DNA of 64,000 nucleotides from Natrinema sp. DC36 (GCF_020405225.1 NZ_CP084475.1:62001-126000), one strand, 5' to 3'; shown: positions 9,006 to 18,127, counted from the stretch's first letter. Notes: generated from the letters alone by a model not told the origin. Made by a program: numbers and translations.

Positions 9006-9950
9006 ATGACTACGAGCGACTGTTCGCAGGTGTCCTTCGACGACTCGGACACCAGACGTGAGGAGATGCACAGCACGATGGAAACCTGGGTCGACGACCT
9101 CGTCGAGGAAGTTAACGATGCAGTCTCGAGTGAGCAGTTCCAGGAGTGGCTCGATGTGCAGAGTCACTTCCACGACTACTCCTACCGAAACACGCTGCTA
9201 ATCACTCGTCAGTGTCCGCACGCAACTCATGTTGCCGGCTATCGAACGTGGCAAAACGAATTCGACCGGCATGTAAAAGAGGGCGAGAGTGCGATCTGGA
9301 TCTGGACGCCGATTATCGCAAAGCAGTGCCCCAAATGTGAGAATTCACCGTCGTACCACGATCGAAGTGACTGTGAATACGACGAAACATCACCCGAAGA
9401 GTGGTCGAAAGGACTTGTTGGCTTTCGGCCAGCGCCAGTGTTCGACATTTCTCAGACGGAGGGAGAGCCACTCCCCGAACTCGAGACCGAAGCGACGGGG
9501 AATTCCGACGGGCTGCTGCCAGCGCTTCTCGAGGCGGCCACATCGCTCGAAGTGGAGGTTGAGGTCATTTCTCAACTGGATTGGCCTCACGGCGACGCCA
9601 AGGGCGTCTGTAAGTATCGCACTCCTGCGGAACAACCACTAATCGAGGCCCAGGATCGTGAGAACACCGCCGATCTCGCTGTGATAGTCGTCCATGAATA
9701 CGGCCACGCACGCTTGCACGGTGACGTCAACGACGAGACTGAACGCTCGAAACGCGAACTCGAGGCTGAAGCAGTCGGTTACATCGTCGGGCGATACTTC
9801 GGACTGGATACAAGCGGTTCGGCGTTTTATCTGGCTGCCTGGCAAGGCGATGAGCCAGAAGCAATCTTCGGACGTCTCGAGCGGATCAGTTTGGCCGCTC
9901 AGGAGATTATCGACGCCATCAACGAGGTGAGAAACAATGAGTGGCAGTGA
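9006..9950 (+). CDS. ArdC-like protein with HEYGH metallopeptidase motif
   Basis: About 314 residues. The N-terminal half resembles the ArdC ssDNA-binding domain (FQEWLDVQSHFHDYSYRNTLLI, YRTWQNEFDRHVKEGE) and contains an inserted Cys pair region (CPKCENSPSYHDRSDC). The C-terminal half has a zinc-peptidase signature VVHEYGHARLHG followed by ELEAEAVGYIVGRYFG, giving H-E-x-x-H and a downstream Glu. ArdC-type proteins of conjugative plasmids protect incoming DNA from restriction (family knowledge). The ATG at 9006 is preferred over 8964 because the upstream residues (MRGVLLIERPSS) look non-coding. Its 3' end overlaps the next, broken reading frame. Confidence 0.85.
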   Translation: MTTSDCSQVSFDDSDTRREEMHSTMETWVDDLVEEVNDAVSSEQFQEWLDVQSHFHDYSYRNTLLITRQCPHATHVAGYRTWQNEFDRHVKEGESAIWIWTPIIAKQCPKCENSPSYHDRSDCEYDETSPEEWSKGLVGFRPAPVFDISQTEGEPLPELETEATGNSDGLLPALLEAATSLEVEVEVISQLDWPHGDAKGVCKYRTPAEQPLIEAQDRENTADLAVIVVHEYGHARLHGDVNDETERSKRELEAEAVGYIVGRYFGLDTSGSAFYLAAWQGDEPEAIFGRLERISLAAQEIIDAINEVRNNEWQ

Positions 9951-10156
9951 GATTCTGCTCGAGAGATCGTTAACGCGCTCGAAGAGAAAGGGCTCCTCGT
10001 GACGAGTACCAACTACAGCAGGTGATCGATGTTGAAGCACTCGAGCAACTCGTGGACTCGACGAGTCCACACACTGATCTCGATGTTCAATTCTCGGTTG
10101 GAGAGTTCCGTGTACTGGTTGCACCATCCGGTGTGGCTGTGCTGAGGATCTCGTAG
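9937..10156 (+). pseudogene. Broken HalOD1-like small protein gene
   Basis: An ATG inside the ArdC-like gene starts MSGSEILLE, then homology continues in another frame: EIVNALEEKGLL, VIDVEALEQLVDS, LDVQFSVGEFRVLV. The intact relative at 40086 shows the expected order (IVDALETEGL, MIDVETLEQLVDS, LKVSFSVGEFRVLV). At least one frameshift near 9963 and another near 10022 disrupt it. The domain is similar to the haloarchaeal HalOD1 output domain. Confidence 0.55.
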
Positions 10157-10339
10157 AATAGTACTCTCTATCGAATTAGCGTTCATATCGATTCCCCAGT
10201 AATTCATGAAAAGAAAAATACCTATAAGATAGGACTCCAATAGGTATGCACATACTATTTTATCTAACAAATAATGTTATGCAACAAACACTATTGATCG
10301 ATACAACCGACAGGCCACGAAAGCTAGTAATGAAAGAAA

Positions 10340-10495
10340 ATGCCTGAATGTCAGAATTGTGGGTCCCATGTCACTGAACAATATGCCCGTGTGTTCACGC
10401 CAGATGGCGTTGATGAGCCTCGGGTCTGTCCACAGTGTCCCGATAAGCTTCGAGACGGAGCAGAGATCCGAGATGCAAAATCACAACGTCGGTGA
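10340..10495 (+). CDS. Small double-CxxC zinc-finger protein
   Basis: A 51-residue open frame beginning MPECQNCGSHVTEQYARVF and containing VCPQCPDKLRDG: four cysteines in two CxxC knuckles, the hallmark of the small zinc-finger proteins (DUF7563-like) that are abundant in Halobacteria. A sister gene with the same MPEC..CGSHVTE start is at 55403, which supports both as real genes. It stands alone in an AT-rich stretch. Function is unknown; binding to nucleic acid or protein is only a guess. Confidence 0.75.
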   Translation: MPECQNCGSHVTEQYARVFTPDGVDEPRVCPQCPDKLRDGAEIRDAKSQRR

Positions 10496-10652
10496 TCAAT
10501 ATCAACATTCATTTGAACGGTTTAGTAGAAATGAGTGAGATCCCCTCGACAAATACGTTTTCAGAAAAGTATATATTTAATATCTCGGCACTGGACTCCT
10601 CAAATATACTGCTGTTCTCGTATAATACTGGTGATTTGTACAATTATCGCAT

Positions 10653-11000
10653 TCAATCCTCGTCATAACCGAACACATCTGTAAGTCCAGGGTCGAGACC
10701 GGATGCCGAATAGACGGTGAGCAGATCGCCGGCTTCAATCCGCGTACTCTCTCTCTCTATGCGTGATCGGCGGGTCTTCTCCTTCGCGGCCGATTGCGAC
10801 AATAAGGACATCTTCGGGGAGATGAGCCTCGTCCGCTGCCTCGATGAGTGTCTTCCCGTCAATCGGCGCATTCCCGGTGACCTCGATCTCGAACACCTCT
10901 GTCTGTTCCCCGATCTGCATGTAATCGACGATCGCCGGGCGGACGACTGCGCGGTAGAGGTGCTCAACAATGAGTTCTTGTGATCTCCCGCTCTGTAGTG
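10653..11000 (-). pseudogene. RCK_C (TrkA-C) domain remnant
   Basis: On the minus strand, QELIVEHLYRAVVRPAIVDY leads into EVFEIEVTGNAPIDGKTLIE, LPEDVLIVAIGREG and, after a frame change, STRIEAGDLLTVYSASGLD: a complete TrkA-C fold without any N-terminal partner domain or start codon. The frame change coincides with a dinucleotide tract, (CT)6 on the plus strand at ~10747-10758; one more unit would restore the frame. It is likely the tail of a lost ion-transport regulator. Confidence 0.65.
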
Positions 11001-11283
11001 AGCGCGTGTTTCACACAAAAATACATCTGAAAAATAACAATCTAACAGAGCCGTCTTTTTTGAGATTGAGAGACCAGAGAGCTGTTCAGAAGACCGTTCT
11101 AGCGCTGTCATTACTACTCGCAGAGGTTGTCATGGTTGTCAATTTGTCCGTTGTGGATCACCCGATGGACAGGTATCGACTCGGTCTCAACCCGTCGGCT
11201 GTCGACGGACCAGATTCTCCCTCCTGGTGTAGCCGTCAATAGCTCACGTCTTCCGGTCGTGACGATTCGCGCAAATACCCGTC

Positions 11284-11880
11284 TTAGAAGAGGGTAATAA
11301 CCCCGCCAAAGAAGCCGATCGTGACGACGAGTCGACCAAGACTACCAACGAACGTCGCGACTGCGAACTTCAGATAATCTTCTTCAAGGATCGAGAATGT
11401 GTAGATCGACAGCGTATCTGGAAAGAAGGGCACACACAGTGCGAGCGCTAAGCCACCGTATCCATACTGCCGAGCGAGCGTCATCGTCCGCCGTTCCGAC
11501 CACTCGAGAATGTCGAACCGAGACCGACGTAACCTTCGAATGACGGGGCCTGCGTGTTTCACCTCCTGACCGAGGTGAAACGCTACGAGACTGCCAACGG
11601 ACTTCCCCATCGCGCTTACGCCCATGATGAATCCAAGCTGGGTCCAGGGGGGTAGCCCGAGATCGAGCGGTGCCGCAAGCACAACCTCGCTCGGGCCGGG
11701 AAGCGCGAACGCAATCAAAAATGAGTAGACGAAAATGATCCCCAATCCAGGCCAGCCCGTCGCACTATCAATGGCAACGTGACCGTACTCCATTAGTACT
11801 GCTGTAACCTCACTCAATGAGATGTAGAGGGGGCGTGGGTTCGAAGAAAATCGGTTCACAACGGTGAGTGCCGGATACAT
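11284..11880 (-). CDS. SNARE-associated/DedA-like membrane protein
   Basis: About 198 residues with 4-5 hydrophobic segments: GIIFVYSFLIAFALPGPSEVV, LGFIMGVSAMGKSVGSLVAF, YGGLALALCVPFFPDTLSIYTF and a C-terminal TM. The FALPGPSEVVL...G..LG....F.LG pattern is that of the VTT/DedA (YqaA-like) superfamily of lipid scramblases. The ATG at 11880 lies only 4 bases after the upstream stop, supporting translational coupling; an internal ATG at 11793 is an alternative that keeps all TMs. It forms a two-gene unit with the CNNM-type protein. Substrate unknown. Confidence 0.78.
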   Translation of the reverse strand: MYPALTVVNRFSSNPRPLYISLSEVTAVLMEYGHVAIDSATGWPGLGIIFVYSFLIAFALPGPSEVVLAAPLDLGLPPWTQLGFIMGVSAMGKSVGSLVAFHLGQEVKHAGPVIRRLRRSRFDILEWSERRTMTLARQYGYGGLALALCVPFFPDTLSIYTFSILEEDYLKFAVATFVGSLGRLVVTIGFFGGVITLF

Positions 11881-11884
11881 CTGG

Positions 11885-13294
11885 TTACTCACCGGTCGAA
11901 AGTTCGTCGGACATCTCTTCTCGGAATTCGGTCCCGTCACGCGACTGGTTATCCGCCATTCCAGTTTGAATCCGAACCTGCGTTATGCGGGTCTCATCGA
12001 CTGATTCGACCCGCAGTCGAACCACGTCACAGTCGAATGTTTCTCCCTGCTTGACTAACCTGCCCGCCCGATTAAACAGGAGTCCTGCTATCGTCTCGAA
12101 CTCTCCACCATCTGGCAGATCAAGTTCAAGTGTTTCGTTGACCTCCGCAATGGCGACATCTCCGCGAACGAGCGCTGTCGAGTCATCAAGTTCCGTAATC
12201 GGTGCCTGTTCCGGCCCTTCGAGGATTTCTCCGACGATTTCCTCCGTGAGGTCCTCGACCGTTACGAGTCCTTCCGTCGTCCCGAATTCGTCGATGATCA
12301 TTGCCATCTGCGTTCGCGATATCTGCATCTCCTCGAGGAGTTCGTCGACGGACTTGCTCTCTGGCACATGCTGGGGCGGGTCAAGGAGTTCAAGATCGCC
12401 AACGAAAGTGTCGCCGGGCGTGCCACGTTGTCGGGCATGGGCGAGTTCGTGTATATCTGCAGTTCCGACGATATTGTCGAGCGTTTCTGTGTAGACGGGG
12501 AGTCGCCGGTGGCCGCTTTCGAGACATCTGGTGATCGCATCGTGGAGTGTATCTGTCTTCTCGATTCCAACGATGTCCAACCGTGGGGTCATGACTTCCT
12601 TGGCGATCGTACTTCGAAACCGGAAGATGCGCTGGAACATCTCTCGCTCGTCTTCGTCGATGACACCCTCGCGTTCACCGGACCGGATCATCTCCTGAAT
12701 CTCGTCGCGGGTTACGTACGAGTCCTCGATCGCTGCACGTCCGCCCGTCACGCGATTGACAAGCCGTGTGAGATGGTCGAACACGATGACTAGTGGGAAT
12801 AAGACGTGTTCGGCGAGTTTGAGCGGGCGTGCAATCCGGAGCGCCCACGTCTCGGTGTTCTCGACAGCGTACGATTTCGGCGCACTTTCGCCGAATAGCA
12901 GGACGATAGCAGTGATCCCGAAGGTAGAGATGAGCACCGCTGGACCAGGGTCGAAGTAGAAGCCGACGATGGCGGTCGATATCGAGGACATCGCGATGTT
13001 GACGAGGTTATTGCCTACGAGAATCGTCACGAGTAGCCGGTGGGGGTTCGACTTGAGGGCTGCAACCGTGTCCGCACCGGGCGTTCCCTGCTCAACGAGG
13101 GCGTCGATACGATGCTTGGCGAGTGAGAACAACGCAATTTCAGACGACGAGAAGAACGCAGACAGACCGAGGAGAACAAGGAGAACCGCAGCGCCGATAA
13201 GTGTGATCGAAGTTTCCGAGTAGAGTCCGTCGACGCTGATTCCGAGAATGGAGCGCAAAGAAGTGGTCTCAAGCGGAGTGGCGGACAGAATCAT
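11885..13294 (-). CDS. CNNM/CorC-type transporter (DUF21-CBS-CBS-CorC_HlyC)
   Basis: A 469-residue 'hemolysin-family' protein. The N-terminal DUF21 membrane domain (about 30-190) includes LLGLSAFFSSSEIALFSL and LLVTILVGNNLVNIA. Two CBS domains follow (about 215-340; VMTPRLDIVGIEKTDTLHDA and a second repeat), with MAMIIDEFGTTEGLVTVEDL and a C-terminal CorC_HlyC domain (FETIAGLLFNRAGRLVKQGE). CNNM/CorC proteins export Mg2+ (or Co2+) and bind ATP-Mg at the CBS pair. The length and domain order are standard. It is followed within 4 bases by the DedA-like gene. Confidence 0.92.
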   Translation of the reverse strand: MILSATPLETTSLRSILGISVDGLYSETSITLIGAAVLLVLLGLSAFFSSSEIALFSLAKHRIDALVEQGTPGADTVAALKSNPHRLLVTILVGNNLVNIAMSSISTAIVGFYFDPGPAVLISTFGITAIVLLFGESAPKSYAVENTETWALRIARPLKLAEHVLFPLVIVFDHLTRLVNRVTGGRAAIEDSYVTRDEIQEMIRSGEREGVIDEDEREMFQRIFRFRSTIAKEVMTPRLDIVGIEKTDTLHDAITRCLESGHRRLPVYTETLDNIVGTADIHELAHARQRGTPGDTFVGDLELLDPPQHVPESKSVDELLEEMQISRTQMAMIIDEFGTTEGLVTVEDLTEEIVGEILEGPEQAPITELDDSTALVRGDVAIAEVNETLELDLPDGGEFETIAGLLFNRAGRLVKQGETFDCDVVRLRVESVDETRITQVRIQTGMADNQSRDGTEFREEMSDELSTGE

Positions 13295-13474
13295 TTACTA
13301 CTATATGTCCTTGTTTAAGAAGCTGCTATAGGCTTTTTGATGGATCTCGTTGGTTCCGTGTGAAGCATCCAAGTGGGCGAATGATCATTCGGTGTTAGTA
13401 CGGAAGGTAGCTCGACAGGACTCGTCGTGGAAACACCTTAGAAAGTACTCTCCGTATAACCCCGTACTGAGAGT

Positions 13475-14341
13475 ATGTACAAGAACATCCTGTACCCGGT
13501 CGACGACAGTGAGGACTCGAGCGAGATTCTACACCACGTCGGTGAACTTGCGAACTGGGAAAACGCAACGATTCATCTCCTGTTTGTCGCAGATACGACG
13601 CGCGACAGCGTCACTGTCGTGGAAAACAGGGTGGTCGACGCACTCGTTGAGGAAGGTGAAGACATCGTCGAGGAGGCAAGCAAGACACTGTGCACGCTCG
13701 GTGTTGAGTACGAGACTGATGTCGTGCAGGGGAATCCAACGCCCACAATTGTCGAGTACGCCGACCAGTACGGGCATGATTTGATCGTGATGTCAACCCA
13801 TGGGCGAAAGGGGGTATCACGGTATCTCCAAGGCAGCGTCAGCGAGAAAGTTGTCCGTCTCTCCACGGTCCCCGTCCTCACCGCGAGAATGCAGCCCGAC
13901 GAGCAGCTGACGTTCCCCTACGAGAATGTGCTCATCCCAACGGATGGCAGTGCTAGCGCAACCCGGGCAGCGCAACATGGATTGGCACTCGCGGAGTCGC
14001 TTGAAGCAACCGTGCACGTCCTCTCCGTCGTTGATAACGCGTCGCTCGGCCTCGATATTCGGTCTGTCTCCGGGAAGGATCACGAACAGGCAGCAACGGA
14101 AGTCGTCAAGGAAATCATCACAGATGCGGAGACACATGGTGTCACCGAAACAGTACAACATGTCGAACATGGGGATCCTACGGAGGGAATTCGCGACTGT
14201 ATCGACGCCAACGACATCCACGTTGTCGTGATGGGGACGACAGGAAGACGCGGCACGGATCGAGTCCTCCTCGGCAGCGTCGCCGAAAAGACGGTCCGCT
14301 CTACACCAGTGCCCGTGCTCACGATCGGTGGAACAGAGTAG
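13475..14341 (+). CDS. Universal stress protein, tandem Usp domains
   Basis: 288 residues with two Usp folds (about 1-140 and 148-288). Each has an N-terminal nucleotide-contacting start (YKNILYPVDDSEDSS; YENVLIPTDGSASA) and an ATP-binding G-2x-G-9x-G[S/T] motif (GRKGVSRYLQGSVSEKVV; GRRGTDRVLLGSVAEKTV). It is therefore an ATP-binding-type Usp. It is monocistronic, with a short AT-containing leader (GTATAAC about 20 bases upstream). A related N-terminal fragment, MYEDVLFPFDGS, is at 17525-17664. Confidence 0.92.
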   Translation: MYKNILYPVDDSEDSSEILHHVGELANWENATIHLLFVADTTRDSVTVVENRVVDALVEEGEDIVEEASKTLCTLGVEYETDVVQGNPTPTIVEYADQYGHDLIVMSTHGRKGVSRYLQGSVSEKVVRLSTVPVLTARMQPDEQLTFPYENVLIPTDGSASATRAAQHGLALAESLEATVHVLSVVDNASLGLDIRSVSGKDHEQAATEVVKEIITDAETHGVTETVQHVEHGDPTEGIRDCIDANDIHVVVMGTTGRRGTDRVLLGSVAEKTVRSTPVPVLTIGGTE

Positions 14342-14388
14342 GACGTCGACGCGACCCCCGCACCAGCGGAGACGATTATCAGTGAGAG

Positions 14389-14976
14389 GTGCTTGAGGAA
14401 CGGCGCCAGCCCAATATCGGGAATGGAACTGTTTCTTCGCCGAGCGATTTACGACGCATATGCATTGAGAAGGGGAGCCTCAACCTCCCAAAATCGCGGT
14501 TGCTCCGGTTTGTTGAGCAAACATTTCACTTGGCTCGGCGAACTGTCGCTCGTTACTCCTCGAAGTTCTCGAAACGACGGTCCACACTCCATCAGCACAC
14601 CGTCTTGCTCTGCCTTAAGGTACGGAAGACAACCAGAAAACACGACTCGCAGATCGCGCCGTCACTCACCAAGCGGAACACCAGCGAAGTAGCGATTCTT
14701 CTCGGTGACAAAGGCTATAACGATCAGAAGGTTTGTGCGCTAGCCCGTGATGAAGATGTTCGTCCGCTTATCAAGCATCAAGAGTTTTCGTCACTTCACA
14801 AGGCGTGGAATGCTCGACTGGATGCTGATCTCTACGGCCAGCGTAGTCAGAACGAGACAGTAAACTCTCGCCTCAAGCGGAAGCACGGTGCATTCGTCCG
14901 CTCATAGTGCTGGTGGAAGCAATTCCATGAACTCGCTATTGGCTGTCTCACTCACAACATCGACAAGACGGTCTAA
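14389..14976 (+). pseudogene. Internally deleted IS5-type transposase
   Basis: Residues KGSLNLPKSRLLRFVEQTF and ARRTVARYSSKFSKRRSTL form the normal N-terminus of a haloarchaeal IS5-group transposase. The sequence then jumps directly to TTRKHDSQIAPSL, LLGDKGYNDQKV and RPLIKHQEFSSLHKAW, so roughly the middle third (including the first catalytic Asp) is missing. A TAG follows FVRS, after which CWWKQFHELAIGCL completes the C-terminus. It differs from the IS5-type element at 6767 and represents a second transposase subgroup. Confidence 0.7.
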
Positions 14977-15056
14977 ATGTTAGAAATAAAATTTTCATCC
15001 ATCGATTCACTCCATTGGATGGCATATGAGGGAGGCTCTATACTACCCAAACCTCA

Positions 15057-15230
15057 TTACACGGTGGCCTCTGCTCTGTTCTCTCGCCATCTAGTAAACG
15101 AGAATCCAATGATGACTGCGAGGACAAGCACAATCAGAGCAGGAACGGTCTCACCTGAAAGAAATGAAAGAGTGTCTCTGGTCAAAAGCAAGCCTACTCC
15201 TGCCAAATGAAAGGTGCTGATTGTATCCAT
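15057..15230 (-). CDS. Small single-TM membrane protein
   Basis: A 57-residue frame starting MDTISTFHLAG. One strong hydrophobic helix (VPALIVLVLAVIIGFSF) is followed by a basic tail TRWRENRAE, consistent with an N-out, C-in anchor by the positive-inside rule. No relative is recognised. The amino-acid pattern favours real coding over a shadow, but nothing else supports it. Confidence 0.45.
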   Translation of the reverse strand: MDTISTFHLAGVGLLLTRDTLSFLSGETVPALIVLVLAVIIGFSFTRWRENRAEATV

Positions 15231-15536
15231 ACGTCATAATTTCTGGTCGACAATAATAAAACCCCGAAACACAGGTTCTACTCAAAAGTCATCCCCATTC
15301 GTGTACTGTCTGCTCATCCCGTAGGCACTATTCAGATGAGGAGGTGTGAAGTAAGCACACCTACCTAACAGCTTTTTCAGCGGGAAAGGTGTCGAGACAA
15401 TAGGGTTTCAACAGAGCCGCCTATTACTAAATGTCGAATAAATTCAGGCACCGCAGTACACTGAGCGGCGAGATTCGATCAGTAGTTTCTGATTAACAGA
15501 TGAATAAGGAAGGGGAAATAATTTGTACCACGACTG
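15231..15536. other. Intergenic region with one hairpin
   Basis: I see no gene. A perfect 7-bp inverted repeat (AGGTGTG at 15342-15348, CACACCT at 15356-15362) may be an operator or a weak terminator ahead of the lipoprotein gene. Confidence 0.4.
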
Positions 15537-16802
15537 ATGACAGATCGGAATCGACGATCATTCGTAACGGCTGTTGCAGCAGCTGGAACACTTGGCCTTT
15601 CTGGCTGTCTCTCACAGTTGCGACAATGGCGGGGAAACGATAACACGTCGAACCAATCACCATCGAACGAAGACTCTACTGGATCTGGTGGCACTAACGG
15701 ACTATCGAAGCTTCCCGGGGAATCAATCGAGAACTTTGAGACTCTCGACGAATGGAACGCAATGATCGACGCTGGTACTCTCAAGGCTGGGACGGCTGAT
15801 CCGTATGGCGGCTCGCAGTCGGCAAAACTCACAGCGAGCGAGGACACGGAATATGCAGCGATCTACAAAATATTTGATGGCCAGGATCTGAGTGGGAAAA
15901 ATCTATCTCTCGCAGTGAAATTTACCGGACGTCAGCAACTCCGACTCATGCTCGAACTGTTCGCACCGAACTCACGTAACGTACACGTGTTACATCGGAC
16001 GCTTGTCGGGCCGGCCGATCGGTGGGTACGTGTTGACTTCGGTGCCCATCGGATTGAAACACAGCCCGACTTGGAAAACGTCCGGCAGATTCGGGTGACT
16101 GCTCGCCGCCGTGGTAATACGTCCGGTTCGATCGACTGCCAAGTCGACGACCTCCGGACTGTCGACCGTCCGAAGACGGGAAAAGTTATGCTCTTGTTCG
16201 ACGGGACCCTCGACGAACACTATGCGCACGCGTTCAAGCAGATGGAATCCTACGGCTATGCAGGTGTCGAGGCAGTTATGCCTGAAGCCATCGGTCGAGA
16301 CGACAGACTTACGATGGATCGGCTTACGGAGATGAATGACGCAGGTTGGGATATGGCAGCCAGACCACGAACTGGCGCGCACTTCCTCCACGAATATTCT
16401 CCCGAAGAGCAACAGGAAATGATCCAGTGGACAAAGTCATTTCTCGAAAGTCGTGGCTTCGAAGACGGTGCACAACACTTCGTCACACCAAAGAACGTAC
16501 TCAGTCCGACTGCTCGCGATCTCGTCACGGAACACCATGAACAGGCGTTCCGATTCGGTGGGTGCCCAAATGGGTTACCGCTTACGGATCCACACAACAT
16601 TGGATTCCTCTCCGGCAGTGCTGGGGATGAAACGAGAACGTATATCGATTATGCTGCACAGTACGGCCAGCTCGTAGTATTGAAGTTTGATTATATCGGC
16701 GGTGAAGATGGGATGAGCGAACAGGCATTCGAACGCGTTCTTAAATATATCGACGGACAGGATGTCAAGGTCGTGACTGCGACCGAACTGTTAGAATCGT
16801 AA
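15537..16802 (+). CDS. Tat lipoprotein, polysaccharide-deacetylase-like
   Basis: 421 residues. The N-terminus RNRRSFVTAVAAAGTLGLSGC is a twin-arginine signal with a haloarchaeal lipobox (Cys24), followed by a Ser/Thr/Asn/Gly-rich linker, so the protein is probably exported folded and lipid-anchored. A beta-rich, carbohydrate-binding-like part follows (about 65-205), then a (beta/alpha) region about 215-420 resembling NodB-type deacetylases (KVMLLFDGTLDEHYAHAFKQ, GYAGVEAVMPEAIG). The canonical TFDD and HxxxH metal motifs are not clear: LLFDG replaces TFDDG, and ARPRTGAHF stands where the His pair is expected. It may be a non-canonical or inactive family member. Confidence 0.72.
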   Translation: MTDRNRRSFVTAVAAAGTLGLSGCLSQLRQWRGNDNTSNQSPSNEDSTGSGGTNGLSKLPGESIENFETLDEWNAMIDAGTLKAGTADPYGGSQSAKLTASEDTEYAAIYKIFDGQDLSGKNLSLAVKFTGRQQLRLMLELFAPNSRNVHVLHRTLVGPADRWVRVDFGAHRIETQPDLENVRQIRVTARRRGNTSGSIDCQVDDLRTVDRPKTGKVMLLFDGTLDEHYAHAFKQMESYGYAGVEAVMPEAIGRDDRLTMDRLTEMNDAGWDMAARPRTGAHFLHEYSPEEQQEMIQWTKSFLESRGFEDGAQHFVTPKNVLSPTARDLVTEHHEQAFRFGGCPNGLPLTDPHNIGFLSGSAGDETRTYIDYAAQYGQLVVLKFDYIGGEDGMSEQAFERVLKYIDGQDVKVVTATELLES

Positions 16803-16976
16803 TAACAATCGCCCACAGTTTAAAACACGGTATCTCAATTACGGAGGGGTGAGACGATATTTACCTCGATCACTGATGAAACAGGATGAGTGTTTTCAGT
16901 CACTATCACAAGGTGGTTCCGTAAACTACCCTACTTCGCTCGTTGAGGGGAGGGCTTTGATGTGGACTCCCGGCAA

Positions 16977-17520
16977 TCAGTCCCTAGTAATAGGCTGGTG
17001 ACTCTTGCCGTTCAACGCCCCACCATTCACACGCACGTCTACTGGTGTCGAAGGAAATCGGAGATTTTCTGACCATTGGAAAACTTCGTTTTCCAAGACG
17101 TCTCCGCCCCCCGACGTGGGCGAGGAACGGAGTCTGTGGTGCCGCTTCCGGGCGTATCGTAGCCCGATATTTTTCGCTGTGTTGTAGTCTGCGTTAACCT
17201 CATACCCGCACTTCTGGCACTGAAAGAGTTCGCCCTCGCGGTTGTCGCGGTGCGTGAACCCACAGTCCGTCCGAGAACAGCGTTGGGATGTGTGGTTCGG
17301 CACGACCTGCTTTGCCGTGACGCCACGTTCCGGGGCCTTGTACTCGACGTACTCGAATAGACGCCGAAACGCCCAGATGTGGTGCTACTTCGCCTATGGA
17401 AGCCGTTTGCGGATGTCTGTTAGGTCTTCAAACACGATTACGTCGCAGTCGTGTTCGACGGCTTCCGTGACAATTTCGTTAGCGACGGTGTGGCGCTCCT
17501 TGAGGTCGGAGAAACCACCT
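16977..17520 (-). pseudogene. IS200/IS605 TnpB C-terminal remnant
   Basis: The minus strand encodes the RuvC/zinc-finger end of TnpB: NEIVTEAVEHDCDVIVFEDL (catalytic Glu strand), then after a frame break [41 protein letters not shown] and a tail [11 protein letters not shown]. The N-terminal half is gone and the remainder is frameshifted near 17390. Inserted residues FSDHWKTSF (plus-strand reading of the region) interrupt the tail relative to typical copies. The element's right end and former omega-RNA region would lie at ~16900-16980. Confidence 0.75.
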
Positions 17521-17524
17521 GTAT

Positions 17525-17664
17525 TATGCTGAATCACGCGTGGCATCCGCGACGAACAGGACGTGAATCGTTGCGTCGGCCCAGTGAGCGATGTCTGTAG
17601 CGTGGTACAGGATGGCTGCCGCGCCGTTGCTCCCGTCAAACGGGAAGAGAACGTCCTCATACAT
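17525..17664 (-). pseudogene. Usp N-terminal remnant truncated by the TnpB fragment
   Basis: About 46 residues from ATG at 17664: MYEDVLFPFDGSNGAAAIL, then DIAHWADATIHVLFVADATRD, closely matching the start of the Usp at 13475 (ELANWENATIHLLFVADTTRD). It then runs straight into TnpB sequence. Only 3 bases before its start codon lies one copy of the target duplication of the MITE-like element at 17678, so both ends of this gene are damaged. Confidence 0.7.
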
Positions 17665-17667
17665 AGT

Positions 17668-17928
17668 CCCATAACAGCCGTGTTTAGGCGCGAAAATTCG
17701 AGAGCAAGAAGGTCTACAGGCCGAGAATAGACACACAGAGGTTAGAAATAGAATCGCCATCGGGAAACTGGTCTCTCTAATTTCAGTTCTGCAGCCGTTT
17801 TATCGAGGTTGGAGGGACACCATCGCCTCGACCATGGATCAAAACTTTCGACGAGGTTCCGTATGGAGAATCAGCATCGAGTCGCAGCATCGCTCTCACT
17901 AGCGTCTAAACAAGACCTCCCATAACAG
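17668..17928. mobile_element. 241-bp MITE-like element with 10-bp target duplication
   Basis: An exact direct repeat CCCATAACAG occurs at 17668-17677 and 17919-17928. Immediately inside are imperfect inverted ends (CCGTGTTTAGGCGC at 17678, complement of TCTTGTTTAGACGC ending 17918) that match the ends of the IS5-family element at 6767-7732. The 241-bp interior has no transposase-like frame. This is a non-autonomous derivative, presumably moved by that IS5-type transposase (inference). Confidence 0.75.
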
Positions 17929-18127
17929 AGTTCGATAGCACATCGCTATTGGCTTTGCATCCTTGCAGTAAGTGGAAGTGCCTTTCTGTCCTTAACTCCG
18001 TAGTAAAGCATTCACGCTTACCGGCCGGACGACTTCAAACGTCTCCGTCAGGCGACACTGAGTGTCACTATTGACTGAAATACGAGAAAGAGAAGGGCTC
18101 ATTAGCCAGTAGTGTGAGTTTCAGAAC

